NCBI GenBank assembly: GCA_023405815.1
Contig: JAEXXM010000051.1
Span: 1 to 48,843, forward strand
Direction: 5' to 3'
Length of the DNA stretch: 48,843 nucleotides
DNA from: Pseudomonadota bacterium
Lineage (GTDB): Bacteria; Pseudomonadota; Alphaproteobacteria; Rhizobiales; Hyphomicrobiaceae
Below, in pieces: positions 26,628-35,406 of this stretch; within the stretch, counting starts at the first letter, position 1; each line of letters opens with the position of its first letter. The position numbers and the translations under genes are program-made. The notes below the pieces were generated by a model. The model saw nothing but the letters and a program-made list of their open reading frames with translations. It was not told the DNA's origin and made no database searches.

Positions 26628-26929
26628 CTGACTCACCCGTGACTCACCCGAAACGAAGGTGCTTCAGCAACTAACACATGTTTCATATTGGGGCAAAACA
26701 TAAAATTGCCCATCGGCTTGTGTGTTTTGTTGGGGCACCGCGTTAACCGAGATTCTTCACGGCGCGGATCGAGTATCGAGCGCATGCTGGTTGCGGGCGC
26801 TGCAGAATCACCAGAAGTCTGGTGCTTCGACCGGCCGGGATAGGCGGGTCATCAAGCGGCACGGAAACGCAAGATGGATCGGCTATGGCGTTTGGCAATT
26901 TGGCTATCGCGCCAGGACGACGGCCCTAG
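26628..26929. other. AT-rich intergenic region with inverted repeat
   Basis: About 300 bases without a convincing gene. The stretch 26650-26745 is clearly AT-richer than its surroundings and likely holds the promoter of the minus-strand orphan gene. It contains the inverted repeat GGGCAA-N9-TTGCCC (26691-26711) and two copies of TTGGGGCA (26689 and 26732). These could be regulator binding sites. Confidence 0.4.
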
Positions 26930-27184
26930 ATGATAGGGGCAGAAGTGCAGACGGCGATCGAGACGAAGATCGAGAGATCGAATTCATCCCAGCGGCGCGT
27001 TGGGGTGGCGCGGGTTGTCGGGCTTTTGTCGGTGGCCGTGTTCATAGGGTCGTTCTGGGGAGCGGTGCTGATGCTCCTGTCGCCGCTGACGGGCATGTCG
27101 TTCAGCACATCGATCGTCATCGGATCGCTGATCGGGCTCTTCTGCGGGGTGATGGTCGGCCTGGTGACGTTGCGATCCCGCTAA
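26930..27184 (+). CDS. small two-TM membrane protein
   Basis: An 84-residue protein with a polar N-terminus (about 25 residues) and two hydrophobic helices (VVGLLSVAVFIGSFWGAVLML and SIVIGSLIGLFCGVMVGLV, trimmed) ending in basic TLRSR. The helices contain spaced Gly residues typical of packed membrane hairpins. No family is recognised. A start at GTG 26948 is possible because the ATG lacks a clear ribosome site. It converges with the chain-length gene of the exopolysaccharide locus, 21 bases away. The well-formed helices favour a real gene. Confidence 0.5.
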   Translation: MIGAEVQTAIETKIERSNSSQRRVGVARVVGLLSVAVFIGSFWGAVLMLLSPLTGMSFSTSIVIGSLIGLFCGVMVGLVTLRSR

Positions 27185-27205
27185 GAGCGGCGTCGCGCGA
27201 TCACC

Positions 27206-28603
27206 TCACCGATCCAACAGCAAGGCGAGCGCGAAGCCGGCTATAAGTCCAGCGAGCAGTGCCCCCGCGATGATCATCGCGCGCCCGATGTCCGGCTTCA
27301 ACGGCAGCGAGGCTGCGCGCAGCACCGAGACGCTGGGCAGATATTCCGCTTGGGCTTGGTTCTCGACGTAGACGCGGGCGAGGGTGTTGGTGACATCCAC
27401 GGCCTTGGCTGGCTTGGCCCACGTGAACCGGATGTCGATGCGGGAGCCGGGGCCAACGCGGCCGGCCGTCAGCGACTGCTGGACCACGCTCACGACGGCG
27501 TTGAGCTTCTCCTCCGCGGTCTTCAAGGGCAAGCCTTCCTCGGCGGCCTTGGTGATGAACGTAGTATCGAACTCCAGTCCCAGACGCTTCACGGTCTCGC
27601 GCACGAGCTGGTCGGAGGTGATGACGTCTGCCTGATTGGCGATGAAGCCGGCGTCGGCGCGGGAATCGCTGCCGGAAGTCTCGGCGATGGAGCGCGAGAT
27701 ATTGCTCTTGGTCGACATCTCGCGGATTTCGGCCTGGACCTTGGCCTGCTCATCGATCGCCTCGGTGCGGTACTTGGTCTTTTCGGCGGTGATCTTCTGG
27801 TTGACCTCGTTGAGGTTTTGCCGGGTCCTCAGCAACTCGGTTTCGACCTCGACATTGCGGCTTGCCAACAGAGCGCTGGCGCGTTGGGCTTCGCGCAGGC
27901 GGGGCACCGGCGCCAGCTTGCGATCCACTAGTGCCTGTGTCTCAGAGACCTCCTTGTCGGAGATCTCGCGCTGCTTGGCAATCAGGTCAACTTGCTTGGT
28001 GAGGAGCTTACCCCTGTCCTCGAGTAGCGTGTGCTCGGCTTTGAGCTGATCGATGTTCTCCAGCAGCGACTGCCTGCGCGAGACGAACAGCATCCTCTCG
28101 CCCTCGAGAATCTTTGCGAGTGCGGGCCGGTCCTTGTTCTGCTCGAGTTCGGCAGGGAAGCGCAATTCGGAAGAGCCGTTGATCTCTGCCATCAGACGTG
28201 CGTTGCGCGCCTGCAGTTCCTGCGTTCTCTCCGAATAGTTCTGGGCGTCGCCTCTGGCACTGATCGTCGCGACCTGGCCGAGGCCACCGCCGACGATAAC
28301 TGACGTTCTCGCGGTGTAGCTCAGCGGCAGGAACCAAGCGACGAGGGCGCCCAGCAATCCGGCTATCAGTACGCAGCGGGTGATCAATCCGCGATGGCGC
28401 AGCAGAATGGCGACCGGCTCGAGCTCGCGAAGACGCAGGCTGCGCGGGGCGGGCTTGGGGCTTGGGTAGCCTGTCCGCCGTTTCGACTGTGCCAAGGGCT
28501 CGATCCTCATGGCCCGGTTGCGGGCCACGTCGGCCATGCGTAGGTCGGGGACCTCGGATGTGTGCTTTGCCAGTGCACCGGTGTGTTTGCGGGTGTGACT
28601 CAT
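27206..28603 (-). CDS. Wzz-like polysaccharide chain-length/co-polymerase protein
   Basis: Inner-membrane protein of 465 residues. A basic cytoplasmic N-terminus of about 90 residues is followed by TM1 (LITRCVLIAGLLGALVAWF) and a periplasmic Wzz start (YTARTSVIVGGGLG). A very long coiled coil (about 130-310) comes next, then a C-terminal TM (AMIIAGALLAGLIAGFALAL) with the Wzz-type PLKPDIGRA motif just before it. There is no tyrosine-kinase domain at the C-terminus and no Walker motif, and no separate kinase gene is near. It should control chain length or export of the polymer made by the Wzx/Wzy route. The ATG at 28603 overlaps the stop of the beta-helix gene (ATGA); the frame open to 28789 is not used. 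Confidence 0.88.
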   Translation of the reverse strand: MSHTRKHTGALAKHTSEVPDLRMADVARNRAMRIEPLAQSKRRTGYPSPKPAPRSLRLRELEPVAILLRHRGLITRCVLIAGLLGALVAWFLPLSYTARTSVIVGGGLGQVATISARGDAQNYSERTQELQARNARLMAEINGSSELRFPAELEQNKDRPALAKILEGERMLFVSRRQSLLENIDQLKAEHTLLEDRGKLLTKQVDLIAKQREISDKEVSETQALVDRKLAPVPRLREAQRASALLASRNVEVETELLRTRQNLNEVNQKITAEKTKYRTEAIDEQAKVQAEIREMSTKSNISRSIAETSGSDSRADAGFIANQADVITSDQLVRETVKRLGLEFDTTFITKAAEEGLPLKTAEEKLNAVVSVVQQSLTAGRVGPGSRIDIRFTWAKPAKAVDVTNTLARVYVENQAQAEYLPSVSVLRAASLPLKPDIGRAMIIAGALLAGLIAGFALALLLDR

Positions 28604-29979
28604 GCCAGCTCCAAACCGTCCAGCGTGTTGTTGCGCACGTGCAGGCGTTCGCCGCTTGCGTGAATGTCGATGGCCTTGCCGAGATTTCGCAGGGCGGCGA
28701 TGTCGTTGCCCTCGATGATAAGGCCATTGCAGGCATCCGGCTCGGCGCCGAGCCGGATGGGTTCGCTCGCGATGCCGTAACTCTGACATGCGCTCAGCCT
28801 GTTGCTGCTGATGCGGATGATGCCGGCCGAGTCCGGGTCGAGGTGGATGCCATCGAGTGCGGCGCCATCGACGGTGTTGCCCGACGCGACGAGGCCGCGG
28901 CAGTTAAAGGTGAAGCCGCGACCGGGCGAGTTGACGACCTGGTTGCCTTGCACCAGCGCGTCGACAACGTCACGCCATACGATGATGGCGCCGAAGTATG
29001 CCTTGCCCTTTGTCCCGGTAAATCTGACCACGTTGTTCGTAATCCTTGGCCGGAAGATCAAATGTCCAGCTCGTCCCTGCGCGTTGAGCGCCTTCCAGTC
29101 GTCGTCCCTGGCGCAGTCGACGATCAAATTCTGATCCACGAATGCGCCATCGACGCCGTGCGTCCGAAAGGAGTCCTCGGACACCACGTAAATGCCGGTC
29201 ATCCGTGACGAGAAGACCTGGTTATGGTTGATCGCAACATTCGTGCCACCGACGACGGCGATGCCGCGGGCCATTCCCCCGCTCACCTGGTTGAGGGAGA
29301 TCTGGACGGCTTCCACGGGCGCGCCGTTGGCGAGGTAAGAAACGACGGAGATGCAGTCATCGCCGGTGTCCCAGACCGTGTTCATGGCGATAAGGATGTG
29401 GCGAGAGCCGTCGACGGTATGGATGCCGTCCGCGCGAGTGTCGCTCACATAGTTGGACTGGATGGAGCCGCGGCTCGATCCCAGTCTGGTAAAGATGCCG
29501 ACGCTGGCAGAATTTGAGACGCTGCAGCCACGGACGACGAAGTTCGTCGCGTTTTCGATCACGACGGAAGCGGATTGCGGATTGTCCTGGCGAGAGCCCG
29601 ACCAGGTCGTAGTAACCTTGACGCCGACCAGCTTGGCACCGTTTCCCGTCAGCCGGATCGCGTGTTGCGGGTGTGTGGAGTGCGCGTCGGTTGCCAGGAG
29701 GGTTGCCGCTCCGGTGGGTCCATAAACGGTCACGCCGTCGAGCTCCCAGACACCCGAATGCGCGTATGTGGCTCCGCCCTTGAGCGCTATGGGGCGCCCG
29801 GTCTTGGCGGCCTCCGCAGCCGCCGCCTCGAGCGCACGCTGATCGTCGGCGACGCCGTCGCCGACGGCGCCAAACGTCTCGGGGTAGCAGGCGCCGAGCT
29901 GGGGGATAACGAGGTCGCCGAGCGCCTTCGCCAGCTGCTCTCTGGATTCGCCTGGAGCTCGAATGTCGATTTCAGTCAC
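28600..29979 (-). CDS. right-handed parallel beta-helix protein (pectate-lyase-like)
   Basis: A 459-residue protein starting at GTG 29979 with a GGAG site just upstream. Near residue 36 it has the FGAVGDGVADDQ opening typical of pectate-lyase-superfamily beta-helices. Beta-helix rungs then run to the end (ASVVIENATNFVVRGCSV, RHILIAMNTVWDTGDD, NVAINHNQVFSSRMTGIYV, RISSNRLSACQSYGIA). It resembles the twin-arginine-exported repeat family of rhizobia. It has no signal peptide of its own; a Tat-type leader is encoded by the overlapping upstream ORF in another frame. Likely task: cleavage, epimerisation or binding of the exopolysaccharide, by analogy with AlgG-like periplasmic helices. Stop overlaps the Wzz start. 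Confidence 0.85.
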   Translation of the reverse strand: MTEIDIRAPGESREQLAKALGDLVIPQLGACYPETFGAVGDGVADDQRALEAAAAEAAKTGRPIALKGGATYAHSGVWELDGVTVYGPTGAATLLATDAHSTHPQHAIRLTGNGAKLVGVKVTTTWSGSRQDNPQSASVVIENATNFVVRGCSVSNSASVGIFTRLGSSRGSIQSNYVSDTRADGIHTVDGSRHILIAMNTVWDTGDDCISVVSYLANGAPVEAVQISLNQVSGGMARGIAVVGGTNVAINHNQVFSSRMTGIYVVSEDSFRTHGVDGAFVDQNLIVDCARDDDWKALNAQGRAGHLIFRPRITNNVVRFTGTKGKAYFGAIIVWRDVVDALVQGNQVVNSPGRGFTFNCRGLVASGNTVDGAALDGIHLDPDSAGIIRISSNRLSACQSYGIASEPIRLGAEPDACNGLIIEGNDIAALRNLGKAIDIHASGERLHVRNNTLDGLELA

Positions 29980-30187
29980 CAGCGATCTCCAAAACGAGGC
30001 GCCTGCCATCGAGCACCAGTGCGCGCGTATCGAGCGACAGGCTGACCGCTCGACCGGCGGCGCTGGCGCGACTAAACCTTGTGGTGGACACCATGGCGGT
30101 CAGCACGCCGGCCTCCGCGAATGCGAGGAGGGCCTGCAGAACCGCTCTGCGCGAGGGGAGAGCCGGAACGTTGGTCTTCAGCGCCAT
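29972..30187 (-). CDS. short ORF with Tat-type leader, overlapping the beta-helix gene
   Basis: A 71-residue frame with a twin-arginine motif (PSRRAVLQALLAF), a hydrophobic core and an ASA|AG cleavage-like site, followed by about 25 residues (VSLSLDTRALVLDGRRLVLE). It ends eight bases inside the beta-helix gene, which reads in a different frame. It is either a real small exported protein translationally coupled to the next gene, or the true N-terminus of the beta-helix protein separated by a frameshift. In related rhizobial repeat proteins the Tat leader is part of the same chain, which favours the second reading. Confidence 0.5.
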   Translation of the reverse strand: MALKTNVPALPSRRAVLQALLAFAEAGVLTAMVSTTRFSRASAAGRAVSLSLDTRALVLDGRRLVLEIAGD

Positions 30188-30318
30188 TTGCGTACTCGGC
30201 CGTGAACGCCGGCGGTCATCGAGCGCCGCCCGATCCGTTGCTTGCAAACGGTATGCCGGCCTGTTTCCTGCATTCGCGGTCCAAGGCGGGGATACCCCAA
30301 GGGCTTGGAGAGGGCGCG

Positions 30319-31596
30319 TTGAACTCGCTTTTAAGCTTATTACGCATTAATTGGCTGCTCTTGCACAAGGCGCGCCTCGCCGCACTTTCCGCCTATGGTT
30401 ACCAGGCGGTTGCGGCTCTCGTGCTCATATTGGTCGTGAGCCGGCTGCTGCCTCCGGGCGAGTACGCCACCTATTCGCTGGTGATAGCGACGGCGCAGCT
30501 TGCAGCGCTGGGGGCCTTCGACTGGGTGCGCTTTGCCGCCACGCGGTTCTACCCGGGGATCGGGGAAGACGCCGAGCGCCGGGAGAAGGCGACGCTCGCG
30601 GCCTCGTTTCTCGCCATGGCCGGAATGGGGTTGCTAGCCGCCCTCGTCTTTCTGGCGTTCGGCGTCTCGGTGGAGATTACAGTCGCCGGCGCGATCATCG
30701 CTGCCGGTCAGGGTGGGACGGATCTGCAGTTGACGATGTCCCGCTGTCGCGGCGGGTTCGCGCTCTTTGCGTCTACGCAGTTCGTGCGGGCGAGCGCGCT
30801 GAGCATCGGCGGCATCGGCGGCGCGCTGCTGACCGGCTCCGCGCTCGGAGCGATGGCGGGCGTCATCGCCGGCTATGGGGCGACCATCGCTTTCGTGCTG
30901 CTCACCGATCGTATGCTGCGTGAAACCGATTTCAACTCGGCATCGTCCGTGTCGCTGCGCGACTACCTCCGCTACGGCTTTCCCGCTGCTGGCGCGTCCG
31001 TCGTGCATCTGGGATCTGCCGTGGTCTTGAGATATGCCGTCTCCATATTCGCCTCGCCGGCGGCCGTTCCCGGGATGCTTCTTGCCATCGATCTCGTGCA
31101 GCGGCCGTTCGCGCTTGGGGTGGCAGCGCTGCACGACGTCATTTATCCTTCCGTCGTCGCCGCACATGATCGCGGAGATAAGGGTGGTGAGCGTGCCGCC
31201 TTGCTGGCCCTCTACGGGCTGGAGTTTGGGAGCATCATCTTCCTCAGCACATTGTTGATCGGCTTCAGCGGGCTCATCAGCGATTATGTGGCAGGCGCCA
31301 GTCTGCGCGCGGCATTTTTCGCCGCGTTGCCGTTGACGACCGTGTTGATGGCATTACGCATTGTGCTCACCGCCATAGTCGCGACACCGTTCCACCTCGC
31401 GAAGCGAAGCGGGGCCTTGGCGCTGATTGCGGCGGCGGATTTTCTGACGACGAGCGGCGCGCTTCTGATTGCAGGCGCGGTCCTCGACGTGCATTCGGCG
31501 GGGCTCTTGCTCGCTGGCGTATGTGCGGCAGTGACGACGATTATCTTCAGCCAGGGACTGCGCTTGCGCTGGCACTCGCCGATGCGCGACGCGTGA
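30319..31596 (+). CDS. Wzx-type polysaccharide flippase
   Basis: Integral membrane protein of 425 residues with about 12 TM helices of the MATE/MOP exporter fold. The first helix pair (YGYQAVAALVLILVVSRLL, PPGEYATYSLVIATAQ) is typical of Wzx/RfbX O-unit translocases. It should flip lipid-linked repeat units to the periplasm. A TTG at 30319 is the best start because GGAGAGGG lies 4-5 bases before it and the product then begins like family members; an ATG at 30253 is the alternative. It is the only exopolysaccharide gene on the plus strand here and converges with the polymerase gene with 4 bases between stops. Confidence 0.85.
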   Translation: MNSLLSLLRINWLLLHKARLAALSAYGYQAVAALVLILVVSRLLPPGEYATYSLVIATAQLAALGAFDWVRFAATRFYPGIGEDAERREKATLAASFLAMAGMGLLAALVFLAFGVSVEITVAGAIIAAGQGGTDLQLTMSRCRGGFALFASTQFVRASALSIGGIGGALLTGSALGAMAGVIAGYGATIAFVLLTDRMLRETDFNSASSVSLRDYLRYGFPAAGASVVHLGSAVVLRYAVSIFASPAAVPGMLLAIDLVQRPFALGVAALHDVIYPSVVAAHDRGDKGGERAALLALYGLEFGSIIFLSTLLIGFSGLISDYVAGASLRAAFFAALPLTTVLMALRIVLTAIVATPFHLAKRSGALALIAAADFLTTSGALLIAGAVLDVHSAGLLLAGVCAAVTTIIFSQGLRLRWHSPMRDA

Positions 31597-31600
31597 GACG

Positions 31601-33010
31601 TCAGGCAACGCGCCGAATGAGCTTTGGCGCCCTCGTGCTCGTTCCTTCGACCTCAGGGGCGTTCCGCTGGCGCATGGCGGCTGCCAGCGCATCCCACAGA
31701 CACGCGGCGAGGATGAGCACCAGCGTCTTGACGCCATAGAAGAACCAGAAATTGCCGAGCACGAAGCCGGCGTAGATCCACACCAGAACCTTCAGCCAGA
31801 TGACGAGTGAGATGGGATCGGTGTGGCGCAAGGCGAGTACAGTGCGCTTCGTGACCCACGAAAGGGTCAAGACGGTGAGGAGGCCGACGAGCAGCATCCC
31901 CGCATAGCCGCTCACCATGAGCCAATATGGGAAGTGCGCGAATATGAAGCCGCCGCCTGCGTACATGGTCCAGTAGAGTTTCTCTACATCGGTGTAGGGC
32001 TCCATGACGAAGTACATGCCGTGGCTGGTGCCGGCGACGAATTGCGATTGCTCGGACAGCGTATAGAGGGAGCGTACGGCCGCGGCGATCGATTCAGCGT
32101 TGAGAGCGAAGAGGTGTCCGTAGTCGCGATCGACGAGAAACCAGAGCTGGCCCTGCAGCGAGGCGCGCGCGGCGAGCTGGTAGATCGCGGTCTCGAAATC
32201 GTAGAGCGCGCCGTAGTTGATCAAGATGGCAGGCACGGTGACGGCAATCGCGGCGGCACCGCCGTATGCGAGCTGGCGCAGGGGTAGCGGGTTCGCTACC
32301 GCAAAGCGCTGGAGGATGACGGGGATGAAGAAGAAGAGGAAGCCTTCGACGATGGTCGTGAACTTCTCGCCGTAGAGCAACGAGATGGAGATGCCGAGAA
32401 CGAAAAGCGCCGCGGCGGCGCGCCTGTGGCGTCCACTCGCTGCCGCCATGCCGATCAGGGTGAAGTAGATCGTCTTGTTGTCGAGAAAGCTCGTTAGCGC
32501 ATCTGAGCCGATGCCGCGTCTGTAAGCATAGCGATCGATACCCTCGAGCAGGGGGAAGCCGTTGAGCGCCCCGAACAGGAAGAAGCTGCCGATGAGGGCG
32601 AAGCTGGCAAAAATGATGACACCCTCGCCCATAAATCCCTTCGTTTGCGGGATGGCGACGCTTTGCAACGGATCGGTGCGCCACACCTGACGTCCGGCGA
32701 GGAAGAGGGCGGCGTAGATGAGGGCAAGGCGTGCAAACGCACCGGTCGGACTGCCGGTGGCATCCGTCTCGACCATGAAGGCGCCGCCTTCTATGGCAAT
32801 GCCGGACAGCAATTCGGTCGTCCAGTAAAAGAGAAGCGGCGACATTGCGACGACGTAGGCCGGCGCGGAACGCAGCACCGAAGGCACGAGTGCGAGAAAT
32901 GCCAGAAGAGCGAAAGCGGCATTGAACGTGGTGGGCGCAAACGATGCCCAGATGGCGTTCAACGCCAGCAGCGCGAGCGCGATATAGGTGCCTTCAGACG
33001 TCGGTTTCAT
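31601..33010 (-). CDS. Wzy-like polysaccharide polymerase
   Basis: A 469-residue inner-membrane protein with about 11 TM helices and one long extracytoplasmic loop (about 265-345) between them. This is the topology of O-antigen/exopolysaccharide polymerases; sequence is poorly conserved in this class and I rely on topology and context. Its start overlaps the end of the upstream glycosyltransferase gene by 16 bases, so it is in the minus-strand exopolysaccharide operon. It would polymerise the repeat units flipped by the adjacent Wzx-type protein. The basic C-terminal tail is cytoplasmic. Confidence 0.78.
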   Translation of the reverse strand: MKPTSEGTYIALALLALNAIWASFAPTTFNAAFALLAFLALVPSVLRSAPAYVVAMSPLLFYWTTELLSGIAIEGGAFMVETDATGSPTGAFARLALIYAALFLAGRQVWRTDPLQSVAIPQTKGFMGEGVIIFASFALIGSFFLFGALNGFPLLEGIDRYAYRRGIGSDALTSFLDNKTIYFTLIGMAAASGRHRRAAAALFVLGISISLLYGEKFTTIVEGFLFFFIPVILQRFAVANPLPLRQLAYGGAAAIAVTVPAILINYGALYDFETAIYQLAARASLQGQLWFLVDRDYGHLFALNAESIAAAVRSLYTLSEQSQFVAGTSHGMYFVMEPYTDVEKLYWTMYAGGGFIFAHFPYWLMVSGYAGMLLVGLLTVLTLSWVTKRTVLALRHTDPISLVIWLKVLVWIYAGFVLGNFWFFYGVKTLVLILAACLWDALAAAMRQRNAPEVEGTSTRAPKLIRRVA

Positions 33011-34166
33011 TGTAGAGCGCCAGATACTTCGCCGGGTTGTCCGCCAGGACGGGTAGGCTCAATTCAGGGATACCCTCACGAAGGATTTGCTGCATGGTTC
33101 GCGCGAGCGCGTCCGCGTCGGCGGGATCATAGGTCCAGCCGTAAGGGGGCGTGCCCATGTATTCGGGGATGCCCCCGCGGCGCGCGCCGAGCACGGGCCG
33201 GCCATAGAGCAGTGAATCGGTGACGGCGAGCGCGGCCGGTTCGTGCCAGCGGGAGGGCACGACGGTCACGTCGATGTCGCTGAAGAATTTGACTGGGTCC
33301 ACAAATCCCAGAAAGTCGATGGGCATGCCGGCAAGCGATTGCAGCTCGTCGCGCAGCGACGCGTCTGCATTTCCGGCCATCCGCAGCACGACCCGATCTT
33401 GCGGGAGGCTGGAGAGGGCGCGGGCCAAGTCGAAGACGCCCTTCTCCTCCGTCATGCGCCCGATATAGCCGAACGCCAGCCTCTTATCGCTACCTCGATC
33501 GCGGGGCGGCAGAGGATTTGGCGTGGCGATGACGGAGGGACCGATGACGGCACTGCGTGCAACATTGGTGAAGAGGCCGTGGCGCCGGTGAAGGTCGAGG
33601 TTGGCCCCGCTCACGCCGACAATCGCGTCGACATTGCGCGTACGGGCGCGCCGCACCCTCGTCAAGAACCTGCTGAGTGGAGAGATGCTCTCGCGAGGGC
33701 GGCCGTGTGCGTACAGCGTCGAGCGCGGGCAAAGCAGATAGTAGTCATGCATCGTATGAACGACGCGTGCGCCATGCGCCTTCGCAAGCTTCCATACCTC
33801 GGTGGTGAGGCCGGCCAGCGTGTGCGAATGGACGATGTGAGGACGGAAGGCGTCGAGCCGCTCGCGTACGAGATCAGGTGCGCTTCCGATGTCGTCTTTC
33901 AAGTGCCAGGCGAGGCGCTGCAGCGGATTGGGTTTCTCGCCGTCAAATGGCCAATAGATGTTGTGGATCGGCGCGCCATAGACTTTGACGCCATTCACGG
34001 TCTCGACGGTCGGCTCATCATCCGGGGCAATGCCGCGGATGACCTCGACCTCGAAGCCGGCCTCGACCATCCGCTCGGCGAGCGCGCGCGCGGCCCGCTC
34101 GGCGCCACCGACGATCTTGGGGTGGAGCGGCGTGGGGTAGAGACTACTTATGTAGAGAATGCGCAC
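32994..34166 (-). CDS. GT4-family glycosyltransferase
   Basis: Cytoplasmic or membrane-associated GT-B enzyme of 390 residues. The N-terminal Rossmann half opens with ILYISSLYPTPLHPKIVGGAE and has IVHSHTLAGL; the C-terminal half has FGYIGRMTEEKGV and the donor-site region SRWHEPAALAVTDSL. In the usual E-x7-E motif the second Glu is Asp here, an allowed but noteworthy variation. Donor and acceptor sugars cannot be read from sequence. The start is GTG (34166) with GAAGGG upstream. It overlaps the next transferase gene by 23 bases and the polymerase gene by 16, indicating tight coupling. Confidence 0.92.
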   Translation of the reverse strand: MRILYISSLYPTPLHPKIVGGAERAARALAERMVEAGFEVEVIRGIAPDDEPTVETVNGVKVYGAPIHNIYWPFDGEKPNPLQRLAWHLKDDIGSAPDLVRERLDAFRPHIVHSHTLAGLTTEVWKLAKAHGARVVHTMHDYYLLCPRSTLYAHGRPRESISPLSRFLTRVRRARTRNVDAIVGVSGANLDLHRRHGLFTNVARSAVIGPSVIATPNPLPPRDRGSDKRLAFGYIGRMTEEKGVFDLARALSSLPQDRVVLRMAGNADASLRDELQSLAGMPIDFLGFVDPVKFFSDIDVTVVPSRWHEPAALAVTDSLLYGRPVLGARRGGIPEYMGTPPYGWTYDPADADALARTMQQILREGIPELSLPVLADNPAKYLALYNETDV

Positions 34167-35319
34167 GGATGCCCTTCAATGCTGGCTGAACCTGACGCTC
34201 GCGAAGGATCTCTTCCTGCAGTATCTGCACGAGCTGTCCGGCAGCGCGGTCCCAGGTGAATTTCGCGGCGTGGCGACGTCCGGCCTCGGCGAGCGACGAG
34301 CGAAGCGCGTCATCGGATTCGATGCGGATCATCGCGTTCGTCCAGCCCTCCTCGTCGTCGGGCGACAGAAGGAGGGCCGCCGATCCGCAGACTTCCGGCA
34401 ATGCGCCGCCGGTCGATGCGATTACGGGGCAGCCGCACAGCATTGCCTCCACGGGCGGCAGGCCGAAGCCCTCGGTGCGTGAGGGAAACGCCAGCGCGGT
34501 GGCGTGCGTGTAGAGCGACCGCAACTCTGCATCAGTGACGCGGCCGATCATGCGCACGCCTTCAACGTCGATGGGCGAGCCGTCAGCAAAGACCTTGGCA
34601 TTGCCGACTCCGCCCGCAACGACGATGGGCAGAGCGTCGGGGCCGCGCTTGGCGGCGGCGCGCAGCAGCATCGGCACGTTCTTGTGGACGCCAAGGTGGG
34701 CCATAGCGAGGATGTAGCCGTTGCTGCGCAAGCCGTGGCGCGTGAGCACGGCATCGTCGTGCGACGTGCGCAGGATGTGATCGGCGCCGTTGTGGATCAC
34801 CTTGGCCTTGCCGCGGGGGACGACGCCGTAGCTCTCGAGCTCGCGCTTTGAGAAGTCCGAGACCGTTACCACGATGCGCGCGCGCCGCGCCAAGGTGGGG
34901 AGCAGCAGGCGGTACCAAGTGCGGAACAGCGGCGAATAGGTCTGGCCGATGGTGAGGAATTGCGCGTCGTGGATGACGACGATCTGGCGACTGAGCGAGA
35001 CAGGTCCGGTGTTGCACGGGCTGTAGAGCCATCGCCGCCCGACCTGCGTCGGGAGCTCGATCTGCTCCCAAAGATGACCGTTGAGACGCCCGCGGCGCAA
35101 CTTCATCGCGTCGATGGGGGTGATGGGATCGCGGTTGGGGGTGGCGCCGAGCATGCCGTCCGGGCTCACGCGCGCGAGGGCGCGGATCGTCTCGGCAGCG
35201 ACGCGATCGACGCCCGTCAACGGGCGCGTGGTGAAGCGGGCGTTCACCATGAGCGGGAGGGCGCCGGCCGGCTCGTCAGCGTCAAAATGGGACGCGAGGC
35301 TGGTCGGCGGACAATCCAT
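34144..35319 (-). CDS. GT4-family glycosyltransferase
   Basis: A 391-residue GT-B enzyme. The N-terminal domain has VNARFTTRPLTGVDR and QIVVIHDAQFLT; the C-terminal domain has YILAMAHLGVHKN, IGRVTDAELRSLY and the donor-binding E-x7-E motif SRTEGFGLPPVEAM with both Glu present. This resembles mannosyl- and rhamnosyltransferases of the WbpY/WsaF type found in exopolysaccharide loci, but the sugar is unknown. It adds one residue of the repeat unit on the cytoplasmic face. The start ATG at 35319 has a weak ribosome site. 87 bases separate it from the preceding transferase gene. Confidence 0.92.
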   Translation of the reverse strand: MDCPPTSLASHFDADEPAGALPLMVNARFTTRPLTGVDRVAAETIRALARVSPDGMLGATPNRDPITPIDAMKLRRGRLNGHLWEQIELPTQVGRRWLYSPCNTGPVSLSRQIVVIHDAQFLTIGQTYSPLFRTWYRLLLPTLARRARIVVTVSDFSKRELESYGVVPRGKAKVIHNGADHILRTSHDDAVLTRHGLRSNGYILAMAHLGVHKNVPMLLRAAAKRGPDALPIVVAGGVGNAKVFADGSPIDVEGVRMIGRVTDAELRSLYTHATALAFPSRTEGFGLPPVEAMLCGCPVIASTGGALPEVCGSAALLLSPDDEEGWTNAMIRIESDDALRSSLAEAGRRHAAKFTWDRAAGQLVQILQEEILRERQVQPALKGIRAHSLHK

Positions 35320-35406
35320 CAGATGAGTCTCACGTTGCTGCAGCGTTCAGGGTCGGCGCAGGCCCCAAGCCGAGCAACAAGCATGCCACGGCTGATCGCG
35401 CCGGGT

